From Physcomitrium patens (Eukaryota; Streptophyta; Bryopsida; Funariales; Funariaceae), in NCBI RefSeq assembly GCF_000002425.4, contig NC_037274.1:12115552-12179551 (forward strand): 64,000 nucleotides of DNA, read 5' to 3'. The notes under the pieces were generated by a model. That model was given only the letters and a program-made list of their open reading frames with translations, searched no databases and was not told the DNA's origin. The position numbers and the translations under genes were made by a program. Shown here piece by piece: positions 20,460-31,889 of the stretch (the first letter of the stretch is position 1; each line of letters starts with the position of its first letter).

Positions 20460-22861
20460 AGGGTATTAGATATTACTCTAAATATAGAATCCTATGACAT
20501 ATTGAAGGATCAATATGCTATTCGGCCTTCTATTTCTATGAAGAAACTTCTAGCGGTCGCACCAGAGTACCGTTCTACATTGAATTCATCATTAACACGG
20601 CATAGGCAACAAAATAAGAAAGTTTGTGAAGTCAGTTTGAACCCTGACTTAGGTGCATCAACCATTGATGTTTCGATTGATGGTGTTATGATCTTGGGTG
20701 TTCAGGTGGATAGTGGTTCCAGTGTCAATTTAATGAACGCTGATACAATGGATGCTATAGATTTGGAACACTTAGTACCGACGACAATGGTATTATGGAT
20801 GGCAGATCATAGCCGGGTTAAACCAATGGATATTTTACGGAATGTTCAAACTATAATTGCTAGTATTGCATATATAATTGACTATATTATCTTTCGGCTG
20901 CAACTTTCAATTTTATCATATCTAATTTTATTAGGACGACCTTGGCTTTATCAGGCGAAGGCCAAAAATGAATGGCATTGGGATACTTTGACAATTGACA
21001 AAGGCAGCGATAAAATGGTATTACAAATGTACCTAGTACGCTATCACGGGGAGTCTCAATTGCCAATATCTCAATTGACGTCGGATGATCAGCTTAGCTC
21101 CGATGATGCAGTCACACTGATTACGGAGGCGTCCGTAGACGCAGCGCAATACCCTGGAGTGGTGTACCAATGTGGAGGTCCGAGGGAGTACTTGATATAC
21201 CCGACGGATTCAAAAAATTCTAAGTATGTTAGTATTGATTGGATGACTAAGTATGATGTGCACCATGTTAGTGCCCTGGACATAGGATTCAATACTTTGT
21301 ACATGTCGGACTTACCGACTGATTTTCAACTAGCACGGGGATTGAAATTGAACATCGCCATTGCATCTTTATGTCAAACTATTAACTTGGCAACTATAGC
21401 AGAGCCACGGACAATTAAGATCTATGATGGTATTAAGGACCAAGAGTTGATCTGTTGGACAGAATTTTTCTTATATCATAAGTCCACTTTTGCTTGGACT
21501 TATGCTGATTTAAAGGGTATTCCTGCTGATGTCTGTGAGCATCGTATCCTTTTACAGGAGAATGCTAAACCGGTATGGCAAAGGCAACATCGCCTTAATC
21601 CTAAATATTTCCTCATGGTGAAGGAGGAATTGGACAAGCTTCTTGTGATTGGTTTCATTTATCCAGTGCCGAATAGCGAAAGGGTTTCTCCAATCGTCAT
21701 GGTGCTGAAAAGAATGAAAAAATCCGTATTTGTCAGGATTTTTGGAAACTTAATGCGACCACCAAAAAGGATTACTTTCCATTGCCTTTCACAGATAGTA
21801 TATTGGATGGCGTAGCCGATTACGAATGTTATTCGTTCCTCGATGGATTTTCTAGATATAATCAAGTTCAAATTGTAACAGAAGACCAATTTAAGACGAC
21901 CTTTACTACGGATTGGGGCACATTTGCTTATCGCGTGATGCCTTTTGGGCTATATAATGCCCTAGCCACGTTTCAGAGAGTGATGACTCAGGCCTTCTAA
22001 GACTATCTCCAGCTATTTATAAAAATCTTTTTAGATGACTTTTGTGCATTCAGTACAAAACAAAATCATCTTAATTATCTAAGCAAATGTTTGGCTTAGT
22101 GTGTTAAGTTTGGAATATTGTTGAACTCGGAGAAGTGTCAATTTGGTATTCCGTCTAGTAATTATTGAGACATATCGTGTCTAGTCGTGGTATTACTATG
22201 GATCCTGACAAAGTGCAGCATATAATGAACTTACCCCACCCAAAGATGGTCTCTAGTGTTCGTGGATTTATGGGCCTTATCAGTTATTATCGAAGATTCA
22301 TTTGTTCGTTCGCAGTTATTTGTCAACCTTTAACGAACTTACTAAAGAAACCTCAATCAGATGGGACTAGTCCCATTTGGACCATGGAGTGTACCGTGGC
22401 CTTTGAAGCATTGAAATCAAAATTGGTTTGTGCATTAATATTGGTGGCTCCTCATTGGACGGAGCCTTTTCATGTATACGTTGATGCATCTAATGTGGCT
22501 ATTGGATCGGTATTAAGTCAAAAGGATGACAAGGATTTGAATCATCCTATCTATTATGCTAGTCGACAATTGGTGGCTGCCAAACATAATTATACTACTA
22601 CTAAACGAGAAGCATTGGATATGATATACTCGGTTCAAAAATTTTGGTACTATTTTCTTGGGTATCTATTTATTTTTTATGAGGATCATGATACCCTCAA
22701 ATACATGATTAATAAGCCTCAATTGAGTGGATGCATTGCCTGATGGGTCTTATTCTTACAAGAGTTCAATTTAACAATTGTTCTATGACCTAGGAAGAAA
22801 CATGTCAATGTTGATCATTTATCCCAACTGTCTAATATTCTCGGCAACGAGCCTGTCCCGG
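20460..22861 (+). pseudogene. D1 protease, reverse transcriptase, RNase H
   Basis: Protease: VQVDSGSSVNLMNADTM with the D-S-G triad at 20709-20717, then LLGRPWLYQA. RT: palm and fingers from about 21540 (DVCEHRILLQENAKPVWQ). A one-base loss in an A-run near 21713 shifts the frame, which continues 21782-22000 (YECYSFLDGFSRYNQVQI, WGTFAYRVMPFGLYNA). The catalytic FLDD has its aspartates at 22034-22039. Stops lie at 21998-22000, near 22098 and near 22166. RNase H: 22480-22740 (VYVDASNVAIGSVLSQKDD, TTKREALDMIYSVQKF), ending in DHLSQLSN just before A2 inserts at 22862. Element D replication proteins of the Athila/Tat type; inactive here. Confidence 0.85.
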
Positions 22862-24199
22862 TGGGGTATTATGTGCTTTCCTGCTTGAGAATGCGTCGGA
22901 CGTCTAGCTGTAGAAAGTAGTCTGGAGATTCGCCAATAGTCAAGCAGTCTATCAGTTTTTGACTGTTGGAATATAAACAACTACAAGAATACATCGTAAA
23001 TCTATACGGATGCCCTTCGACTGCTCGCCGAAGTCCTTTTTGTCCCAGCTGGTAGATCTCTAGACGTTACAAAGAACCCCGAACAACCCAAACTGCTAAT
23101 CTTCGATACCGCTTTATACTCACGATCTTGTATCCACTGACTGTCTCGTTAGATTAATCCAATAAATTTTATTTACTCCGCATACTCAATCCTATAGACA
23201 TCCTTTTAATTCTTCATCAGAGACGTAACTCGATTTCACAAAAATAGTCAAGAGTAATCAAACCCACTTCATTAAAAATCCCGATTCACCATTACAACAA
23301 TGACTTCAGCAACAATTGCCTCAGTCTTCCCAAAACCCTATGAAGAAAAAAAACCCAATTCTCTGTCTTCTTTCCCCACCCGAAGCATGAAGCTCCTTCT
23401 CCCCTGATCTTAAAAAAAAAAAAAAAAAAAAAAATCCAAAAACTTATTCTCCCCCTAACCTTATCCTCTGAATTTCTTCAATCTTCCGTCTTGGATCCGA
23501 AATTAGCTCCCACCATCAGAGCTTAGATCCGAAATTGGCTCCCATCGTCAGAGCTTTCTCCTCCGTTTTTACCTTCAAGAGATCCATTTACCGAAAACAA
23601 CATTCCCTGAAACGGCACAGAGAATAGGACAGCCTGAAACAGAATCGAAACCCCGTACTCGAGTCCACATTGAGTCGCCCGACCAATTCAGGTCTCATAT
23701 TGGGTAAGATGCCCATAGTAACCTGGATGTTTGCGTAATTGGGTCAAATTGGTCCTCGCGTCAGATTGGCTAAGAGGCCCGTAGTAAGACCTAGATGTTC
23801 CCAAAATTAGATCAAATTGGTCCTTCGCTTCAGACTGGCTGAGGCCCGTAGTAAGACCTGGATTTTTTCGTAATTAGACTGCACTGGGTTGCTCGACCAA
23901 TGCAGGTCTCATATTGGATAAGAGGACCCGGATTGGATTCTTGAAATTGGATCCAATTGGCTCTTCGAACCAGGCTCACCCATCGTGTGAATTGGTCCTT
24001 TCTCTTCCTACTGACTCCCGTTATTGGAATCGAATGGAGCATTTCAGTATGCCCCAGCTGACTGTAACGGGGTGATTGAACCTGGCCACTCAGTATTTGT
24101 ACTAGAGTTGGTCGTTGCTCCCAATATTCAAGGTAACTGAACATTAATAAAAGTCCCCTTTCTTTATATTTTCACGGTATACTCGTGTACAACACAACA
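22862..24199 (-). repeat. 3' LTR of A2
   Basis: 1338 bp, plus-strand start TGGGGTATTATGTGC (TGTCGTATTACGTGC in the partner) and end CGTGTACAACACAACA. Carries two units of the 27-bp type minisatellite near 23490-23570 and an A-run near 23412-23433. Confidence 0.9.
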
Positions 24200-24212
24200 T
24201 CCACCCCCTTTG
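24200..24212 (-). other. polypurine tract of A2
   Basis: Minus strand CAAAGGGGGTGGA directly before the 3' LTR. This is where plus-strand DNA synthesis would start. Confidence 0.8.
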
Positions 24213-24230
24213 AACCTGTACATTTTCCGG

Positions 24231-25925
24231 TGTCGTGTTGTAACACGAGTATACTGTGAAAATATAAAGAAAGAGGACTTTTATTAATGTTCAGTTACCT
24301 TGAATATTGGGAGCAATGACCAATTCCAGTGCAAATACTGAGAGGTTAGGTTCAATCACCCCGTTACAGTCAGCCAGGGCATACTGAAATGCTCCGTTCG
24401 ATTCCAATAACGGGAATCAGCAGGAAGGAAAAGGACCAATTCACACGACGGGTGAGCCTGGTTCAAAGAGCCAATTGGATCCAATTTTAAGAATCCAATC
24501 CGGGTCCTCTTACCCAATATGAGACCTGAATTGGTCGGGCAACCCAATGCAGTCTAATTATGGGAAAATCTAGGTCTTACTACGGGCCTCAGCCAATCTG
24601 ACGTGAAGGACCAAATTGATCCAATTTCAGGAACATCCGGGTCTTACTACTAGACTCTTATCCAATATGAGACCTGAATTGGTCGGGCAACTCAATGTGG
24701 TCTCGATTACGGGGTTTCGATTCTGTTTCAGGCTGTCCTGTTCTCTGTGCCGTTTCAGGGAACGTTGTTTTCAGTAAAAGGATCTGTTAAAGATAAAAAC
24801 GGAGGAGAAAGCTCTGACGGCGAGAGCCAATTCCAGATCCAAGACGGAAGGAGCCAATTCCGGATCCAAGACGGAAGGAGCCAATTCCGGATCCAAGACG
24901 GAAGGAGCCAATTCCGGATCCAAGACGGAAGATTGAAGAAATTCAGAGGCTAGGGTTTGAAAGAGGGGAGAATTAGGATTAAAGGGGAGGAAGGTTAAGA
25001 AATGAAGGGGGGTTTTTTCAGATCGGGGTTTTTTGGATCGAAGAGCTAGCTTCAAGCTCTTTTCAAGGTTACTAGTTTGGTTTCATTAGGGTTTGTGAGG
25101 AAAGAGCAATCGTTGCTCAAAATTAGTGTTTATTTTGGTGTTTCGGATTTTATATAAAACATTGATGGTTTGCATTCTCAATCGGTTTGTGCAAGTCGTA
25201 TAGCATCTATGGGTCAAAATTTGGTATTGTCTGGATAGTTGGGTGTGCTAAGTGTGTACAAAAATTTGTGTTAATCTAAAGATGCAATCAAGAGATATCT
25301 GGGTTTTAGTACAAAGGATTGTCGAAAGTTGGCAGTCTAGGGTTGGATAGGGTTTTTGTGATATCTGAAGATCCACTCATTGGATCGACGTAATTTTTGG
25401 CTTGGTAATAGAAGATTTGGAGATCAAGCGGCTATTCAATTTTGAGCTGGAGTTAACAGTTGACAAACGAGAAATCACTTCTGGAGTTTCTACATCAAAT
25501 TTCAAGGTTGCCGCCGAGTGTCATCAGTGCGGTTTTTGGGCGTTTTCTTACAATCTGTAAGTTGGGTTGAACTGAAATTTTTTGAGCATATAGAAGGCTT
25601 ATACTGGTATTTGAGTGCAAAATTTCACACTAAGCAAACGATTGGATCAAAAGTTACAGCTTGTCAAAGCTCACTGGCTAAGGTTAGGGCTTGTTAAGAA
25701 AAACGAAAACAACTTAATTATAAAAGAAATAAAGCAATTGGAATATTGTATAGTTAAAATGACTATGAGGAGTATTTTTTAAATACTTAGAAATTGATAT
25801 TTCAATTATATTCTTCATATATGGATAAAATCTATTAGGATTTCTTTGTTATTTGCAAAAATAACTATACCTACCACAGCCAGATACCCAGTGTATTCCC
25901 AAACAAGACAACACGTAATACGACA
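24231..25925 (+). repeat. solo LTR, type F, hybrid relative of the A LTR
   Basis: 1695 bp, TGTCGTGTTGTAACACGAG to AACACGTAATACGACA, flanked by perfect CCGG at 24227-24230 and 25926-25929. The first 850 bp are close to the A LTR. The rest is only distantly similar until the last 55 bp (CCACAGCCAGATACCCAGTG...), which match the common terminus. It sits 18 bp from the A2 polypurine tract and points opposite to A2, making a long inverted repeat with the A2 3' LTR. Confidence 0.88.
24824..24931. repeat. 27-bp minisatellite, four units, in the F LTR
   Basis: GAGCCAATTCCRGATCCAAG plus ACGGAAG, repeated at 24824, 24851, 24878 and 24905. Units two to four are identical; unit one differs by one base. 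Other A-type LTRs have one to three related units. Confidence 0.95.
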
Positions 25926-25960
25926 CCGGTATGCACCAATTTACCCAATTGCTATTTGAT

Positions 25961-27196
25961 TCAGAATATATCCTCTACGTCTTTGTCCTGTTCGTCTTCG
26001 TCACCTTCATTATCCAAATAACTTTCATCTTCTTGCTGCGGAATCTCTATACCTTCATTAAGGTCTTCCATATTCATCTCCGCATGTCTTCGTTTAAATA
26101 TTTTTACTCGCTTCCCTGCAATTGGTATTTTCAATTTTGTACCATCTAACTCCCGTAACAAGTAAGTCGCATTATCATGAACAGTTGTTACTACATATGG
26201 TCCAAATCAACGTTTTGAAAATTTTTGCAAAGTACTATGTTGATTATCTAGACTATTGTCATAAACAAGTACCCAGTCACCTTCCTCGATTGCTTTTGGT
26301 CTCAATCGATGTTGCTTATCGAATCGCGCCTTGTTTCGTAACTTTGTTCTTTTTAACCTTTCCAATGCTATCTGCACATCTTCCGTTCTTTGCTCCAATT
26401 GTCGAATCCTAATAGCCAGAAGTTCTTCTCTTGTCAATCCATCTTCCCATGGTAGCATACTCCAAGTAAGTACCTTTTCTTCAATCGGCATAATTGGTTT
26501 TTGACCTGTCATAAGTTCTACTGGCATATATCCTGTCACCGAACTATGTGTTGTTCGATTAGCCCATAATACAAATGACAAAAGCCATGGCCATTCTTTA
26601 ACTTTCCCATTACAAGCTTTAACCAATGCTTTCACAATCGGCGGGTGACCGCGTTCGCTTTTTACATTCCCTTCTGGATTACAAGCAGTACTCAGTGATA
26701 GTTTAACTCCACATCTTTCAAAGAACTTACGAGCTTCTTGTGCATTTAATTCTCCACGATCTGCAGTGATTTTTCCTATGCATCCGTAGCGGCAAATGAC
26801 ATCTTCAAGCAAAAACCAACAAATCTCCTATGTACATTTTGTCCTCAATGCTCTTCCTTCTACTTGATTTGATAAATCATCGCGAGCTAAAACCAAAAAT
26901 TTTATCTACCATAACCCAACCGGTATAATAACCAAATCAACAATCCATTTAAAATGAATAGCCAGAGGATACATAGGATGAAGACCATCTCGATGTCGGA
27001 TATTAGAATACGATTGACAGATTTCACATGACTCAACAAATGAGAGCACATCTCGATACATATTTTTCCACCAATATCGTTCTTTGAGTTTAGCAAAAGT
27101 AGCGTAGATTCTTCTATGCCATGTCCATAAACTATTATGAAACTCCTTTAATAATTTTAGTTTTTCTTCCTTTTTGCCTATCACTCGTCTTGGCAT
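25961..27196 (-). pseudogene. integrase of A2
   Basis: Inserts element DNA into the genome. N-terminal zinc domain in 27196-26906 (EFHNSLWTWHRR with the histidines, SCEICQSYS with the cysteines). Core: D in VDLVIIPVG, a broken stretch with stops near 26880-26815, second D in ITADRGELNA, E in GNVKSERG. Near 26207 a stop interrupts, followed at once by the GPY motif (FGPYVVTTVHDNATYLL) and RELDGTKLKIPI. The tail (26100-25961) is strongly acidic (repeated D and E), not a chromodomain. An M-to-stop fraction of changes are C-to-T. The right end touches the F LTR flank. Confidence 0.82.
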
Positions 27197-27268
27197 CCCA
27201 ATTCCTTTCTTCGGTCTCTTCCATAAGAATCCATCTCGAAGTAAAAATCCATATACTTTTTTTCTTAT

Positions 27269-29435
27269 TTATTTGAATTTTTCTATAGACAAATTCCCCT
27301 GCTTAGTCAAGGTATTCAAATAATGACCAATATCCAATAATTCTCCTTCATAAGATTCTTCAAGAAATAGCTTGTCTTCTCTGTTGAGATTTGATATTGA
27401 ATAGAATTTCAATCTGATGTCATCAATATCTTCAACCATTTCGTCCTCCCTCTCGTATCTTGCTCGAGATAGCATGTCTACTACTAAATTCTCCTTCCGA
27501 GTAATATGCCTAAATTTTGGATTTAATGACTTAATATAAGCAATCCATCTCAACATTGCAATATTTGGCATTGAACAGTTAGTAATCATTCCAAGCAATG
27601 GCAAGCAATCTGTTTCAATTACTACTATTGCCACAATCAAATAGTCCTTTTCAGCTTTCATAGCCGAAACAACTCCCCAAAGTTCTCTTTTGACTTGCGA
27701 ATATGCATGCTGACGAATATTTAAAACTTTAGCCCCAAATCGAACTGCAAATCTATTCCCACTAGAATCATCTTGACCCACAGCCCATCCAATGGCAATT
27801 GGACTAGTGTCCACAGTAAGAATCACTGGTCTATTGTATTTATAATCAACCTTTCTCAATATTGGAGGTGACATCAATAATTTCTTCAATCTTTGCATTG
27901 CCTGAATATGCCTTTCTTTCCATTTAAATCGATAGCCCTTGCGTAACAGTTCATATAATGGATCCGCTATGTGAGCAAAATGAGGGATCCAGATTTGATA
28001 AAATACACATGCACCCAAAAACTTGCGAACCTCTGTTAAAGAATCACAATCGTCTTTCATCCTTCCAATTACATCAACTTTAGTCGGATCTGGTTTTCTT
28101 CCGTAAGATCCACATAAATGTCCAACAATTACAACCTCTCGTACTCCAAATACGGACTTCATATCCGATAATGTAAGATGAACTTCTCCAAGCCAAGTTA
28201 AAATCTTTTCACAATCTTGTATATGATCAACAACATATTTGCGACATTCCCTCGTATCTAAAGTTTCATCCTTGTCTCCTTCTCTGCACCCTTTTATAGG
28301 AACATCATCTAGAAAAGGCATAGTCTTTTCCGGAATAAAATCTCTCAATACCTTATTCATCCCATTCATCATATGTGCAACTGAGTTGGTCGCGCCTTGA
28401 GGAAGAGTGCACATTCTAACCAATCCAAGTGGTGTCCTCATTGTTGTCATATCTCTACTTCCTTTGGCAAGTTGAAATTGATCATAACTTGAATACAAGT
28501 CACCCATTGAATAGATCGCCCTTCCAGTAAATGCCTCAGCAAATTCATCCACAATAGGTCCAATTCCTACATTCTTGACAGTTACTGCATTCATCGGTTG
28601 CATATCTTGAATAAACCGCAGTGACCCATTCTTCTTAGGTACCGTAAACCATCGACTAGAATACGGCGCAAACGAGGGTTCCAATATTTTCATCTTTATC
28701 TTTTCTTTTAGTAGCTCAATCAATTTAGGTAAATGTGCCCTCGATATTGGAATCGATCTTAGATTCCAAGGTACAAGTGGTACAGTGAAGATAACCATAG
28801 GTGTTACAATATTTAGATCCTTACACCCAATTTCATGAGATTCGAAGGCAAACAATCTACCTTGTTTAGCCAACATCTTTTCGAAGCAAGTAATTTCCTC
28901 CGGCAATAAAGAACCATCAGAACCAATCTTCAATTCTTCAAAAGTCTCTTTAGTAAACTGGTGTCGAATACTCATTGGATCTCTTAAACTTGCTTCTTTT
29001 GATGCTTCTCCCATTTGTTCTTTAGAATCCTCTGGTAATGGTCCGGCAATAGGCTTTACCTTCTTATCTGCCATTTTATATCTCGTCTCTACTGTGACTT
29101 TTGGTGCTTGAAAAGATTCAAGTATGGTATAAACCTCTCTCGAATGAATCTCAACAATCTTATCATTATCCTCTAACCCAATAGATGTAATCAATTCCAA
29201 TGAATCTTCCAGTCTATTTTCTTCATAAACACCCAAAATCCTATCATCATCTTGCAATGTACCTATCTTGCATAATTTTCCTTCAATATTATATAATCTT
29301 TTTCTTTCTTTTCTTTTAAAATCATCAACTTTCTTATAAATAATATTTCCATTCTCCAATATACCAATAAAACTCGCATCCAAGGTACCTTCATCTCGCG
29401 AGAGTACCTCCTCTTTTGTACCTCCATAATCTCGC
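27269..29435 (-). CDS. reverse transcriptase-RNase H of A2, open over 704 codons
   Basis: Longest open frame in the window (29383-27269); the pol frame probably begins near 29435, just past the stop of the gag-protease frame and shifted by -1. Layout: pre-RT linker (GILENGNIIYKKVDDFKRK, many charged residues), RT start PISRAHLPKLIELLKEKIK, SSRWFTVPKKNGSLRFIQDM, SMGDLYSSYDQFQLAKGSRD, TLPQGATNSVAHMMNGM, catalytic PFLDDVPIKG with aspartates at 28304-28309, connection GRKPDPTKVDVIGRMK, RNase H VDTSPIAIGWAVGQDD, VKRELWGVVSAMK, ETDCLPLLGM and DMLSRARYERE. Catalytic residues are intact. It ends at a TAA before the integrase part, which continues in the same frame. Confidence 0.9.
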
Positions 29436-29925
29436 TTTATAGTGGTACCTCCCCAAAATCCTTAAATCCTTCAACAATCTTTGGCAATGGTTTCTCCCTC
29501 AACCTATCTCGATTCCGTTCATGGTTAGGAGGTACTGATAGAAATTGTACAGCTTTCCTCCCATCCTCGCTACGTACCCTCGCATAAGCAGAACCATCGT
29601 GAAGTACTTTTGTTTCCATCCGTGTTGCCGTAATATAAGGTTGTCCTAAAATCAACGGATAAGACGTTGTATCTTAAACAAACAAATGTTGCTCCGTCGC
29701 AACATCCCCAATCCAAATTTTGACATCTGGACAAGCTATATATAATTCGCCCCGTGTGTTATTAGCTGCTCGAATTGTCCATCCATGTTCCATATCAATT
29801 GGCCATTTTTGCTTCTTATAAAGATCTTTAGACATGAGATTTATTTCAGAACCATGGTCGACTAAAGTAACTATTAGTTCTTTTATATCTCCTACCTTCA
29901 CCAATACCTCAGTAGTTGCCCTTGT
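29436..29925 (-). pseudogene. aspartic protease of A2
   Basis: VTLVDHGSEINLMSKDLYKK carries D-H-G-S at the active-site position, then HGWTIRAANNTRGELYIAC, KIWIGDVATEQHLFV, a stop (TAG/TAA type) near 29673, then ILGQPYITATRMETKVLHDG. The frame ends at TAA 29436-29438 after GEVPL. Same frame as gag. The fold (D-x-G ... ILGQPY) is retropepsin-like; the H in place of S or T is shared with C, B and I. Confidence 0.78.
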
Positions 29926-31734
29926 TCAATGCTTTTGAGTAAAATGGCTCAAAGTTTCCATTTCCTTGTCACTAGAATCTTCAAAACGTACTCGTTGATT
30001 ATACCCATTCTTTTCATTTGTTGGTTGCTTGTAACCAATATCAACCTCTTCTTCATCTCTATATATTCTTGCATCAATAGCATGACTCATTCCAGTTTCG
30101 CCCATTAATTGCCTCTTTTGCTTAATGCTGTCAATGATGACATCATCAAACTCTTTTTTTGCAATTCCTAAGACTTCTTTCAATGTGAATTCCACCTTAG
30201 CATTTAATATACGTTCTTCCAACACCCCTTTCAAATTTATTGCCACTTCAATGTCAGAAAGTAGCTTATAAGCAATTGATTTGCCCTTATCTTTTGTCTC
30301 CTTTGTTTTTTCTCCCAATGATGCTGAGGTATCCTTTACAGGCAATTCTTATGAAGTCGTCTCCCGAGCCTTGTCTCCTCGAGTTTGCCTCTTAAAAGAA
30401 TTTCCTTCTCTAGTATCATCACAATTTCCTCGTCTCTTTTCTTCCATCAAAGCTTCATGTTGGCTCTTAGCAATATATGCATGAACTGAAAGAGACTCAA
30501 TAGGATCCTCCCAACCTGTTCTTCCTCGTATTGTAGCTGCAGTTCTCAATAACGCTTCTCGAGGTAATTTCCCTTCTTGCATTGTAGAAACGGCAGAAGC
30601 CCAAAACTCACTAGTTTCCGTACTTCCACCAATTTGATCATCTATTCTAGCACCATAACTTGCACTTTCTCGTGCTGCTGTTTCATGCTCTTTTAGGTAA
30701 TCTTGAACCAATGCTCTCATTCCTCTCTTGCCAAAATTGGTTTGAAGAAGATCCTCTCTATTTTTCAATACTATCTTCCCATCTTTCTAGCAAATAATTT
30801 CCTACCGTATCATATTATTAAATTCATTGCAATCTTTTCTAGTGTGTGAAGCATCATCACACCAAATGCATCTTTGTACATATCCTTATTTTGAAACATT
30901 CTTCAAATTATTTATAGAAGTATTCTCTTCAAGTCTTGCTAATTTGATTTGAAGAACTCGCATTCCTCGTATAATTTCTTCCATCCCCATATCTGCTTTC
31001 TTTGATAAGGATGTCGAAGGTTGAACTGTAGGCATTGTCGATGGTGTAGTACGTATTGGAGCTTTGGGTGCTTGTACTGTTTTCGGAATATTGCTCCTAT
31101 CCTTCCTCCTTTCTTTTTTTGTAAGCAACCCCACCGCATCTTCAACGTTCTTCCACTTTGTTGTCAATCCTTTATCTTCTTCTTTGTCTTCAAGAAGGAG
31201 TTCTAATTTCCCTTGCAATTCTCCGTCAGCAGCTTGAAGAAATAGATCAACTTTGTTCGGCTCCAATGTCAATTTTTCTACCTTCGACAATTGAGAGTAC
31301 TGCCTCTCAAATTCCCTTAGTAGCTCTGTTGCTTGCAAATTCTTATTGGGCCGTTCAATCCATTCCAGAAACAGCTTCTTAGTAACGCGATCAGCATCTT
31401 CCAAGAAATATTCGTCTTTTAATGTATGTGAAAAAACCTCCCATGAATTTCCATAACGATCCGTAATCGATATAATGTGGTCTCTTATCTCCGGTATCAT
31501 GACAAGTCCAAATAGTTCAACCATTTTCTTCTCAGAAACCCGATTTAATTCCATTTCACGAACATAACATTTTAAATACCTTGAAATATTCCTTCCATCA
31601 AATTGATCAATTTTATTGTCCACTGCTTGCAATACTTTGGTTGCCAAAGCTTCCTTTCAATCATTGCTTTGATGTTGCTGCATTGATAATGAGAAGGCTT
31701 GAAACATACTAGCAATAGATGGATCCATGTGCAT
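29926..31734 (-). pseudogene. gag of A2, nearly full length
   Basis: Start at 31734 (MHMDPSIASMFQ). TGA near 31653 replaces the CGA seen in B. Open 31647-30886: capsid-like helices (KIDQFDGRNISRYLKCYV, YFLEDADRVTKKLFLEWIERP), basic patch KKERRKDR, helix MGMEEIIRGMRVLQIKLARLEE. The zinc knuckle CIWCDDASHTRKDC lies near 30840-30880 after a stop. The C-terminal half is in two runs, 30768-30349 (MRALVQDYLKEHET, EIGGSTETSEFW-type motif) and 30345-29926 (ELPVKDTSAS to SDKEMETLSHF). The TAA at 30349-30351 is shared exactly with B (3760-3762). Confidence 0.85.
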
Positions 31735-31867
31735 ACCTTGTCCTTTAGAAGAATCCCCACCAGAAACTCCTCCCAAAGATCCTTCAAAATTTTTTATTTT
31801 CATTTTCCATAAAAAAATAAATAAATAAATAAAACCAAACAAAATCCAATACCTTCCACCTCAAGCT

Positions 31868-31885
31868 TTCACGTCGGGTTCACCA
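31868..31885 (-). other. primer-binding site of A2, tRNA-Trp type
   Basis: TGGTGAACCCGACGTGAA on the minus strand, four bases inside the 5' LTR. Identical to that of A1. Confidence 0.82.
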
Positions 31886-31889
31886 CTTT

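Noticed and set aside
24824..24931. Regular 27-bp direct repeats that could suggest a CRISPR array
   Set aside because: Units abut with no unique spacers, and they lie within an LTR.
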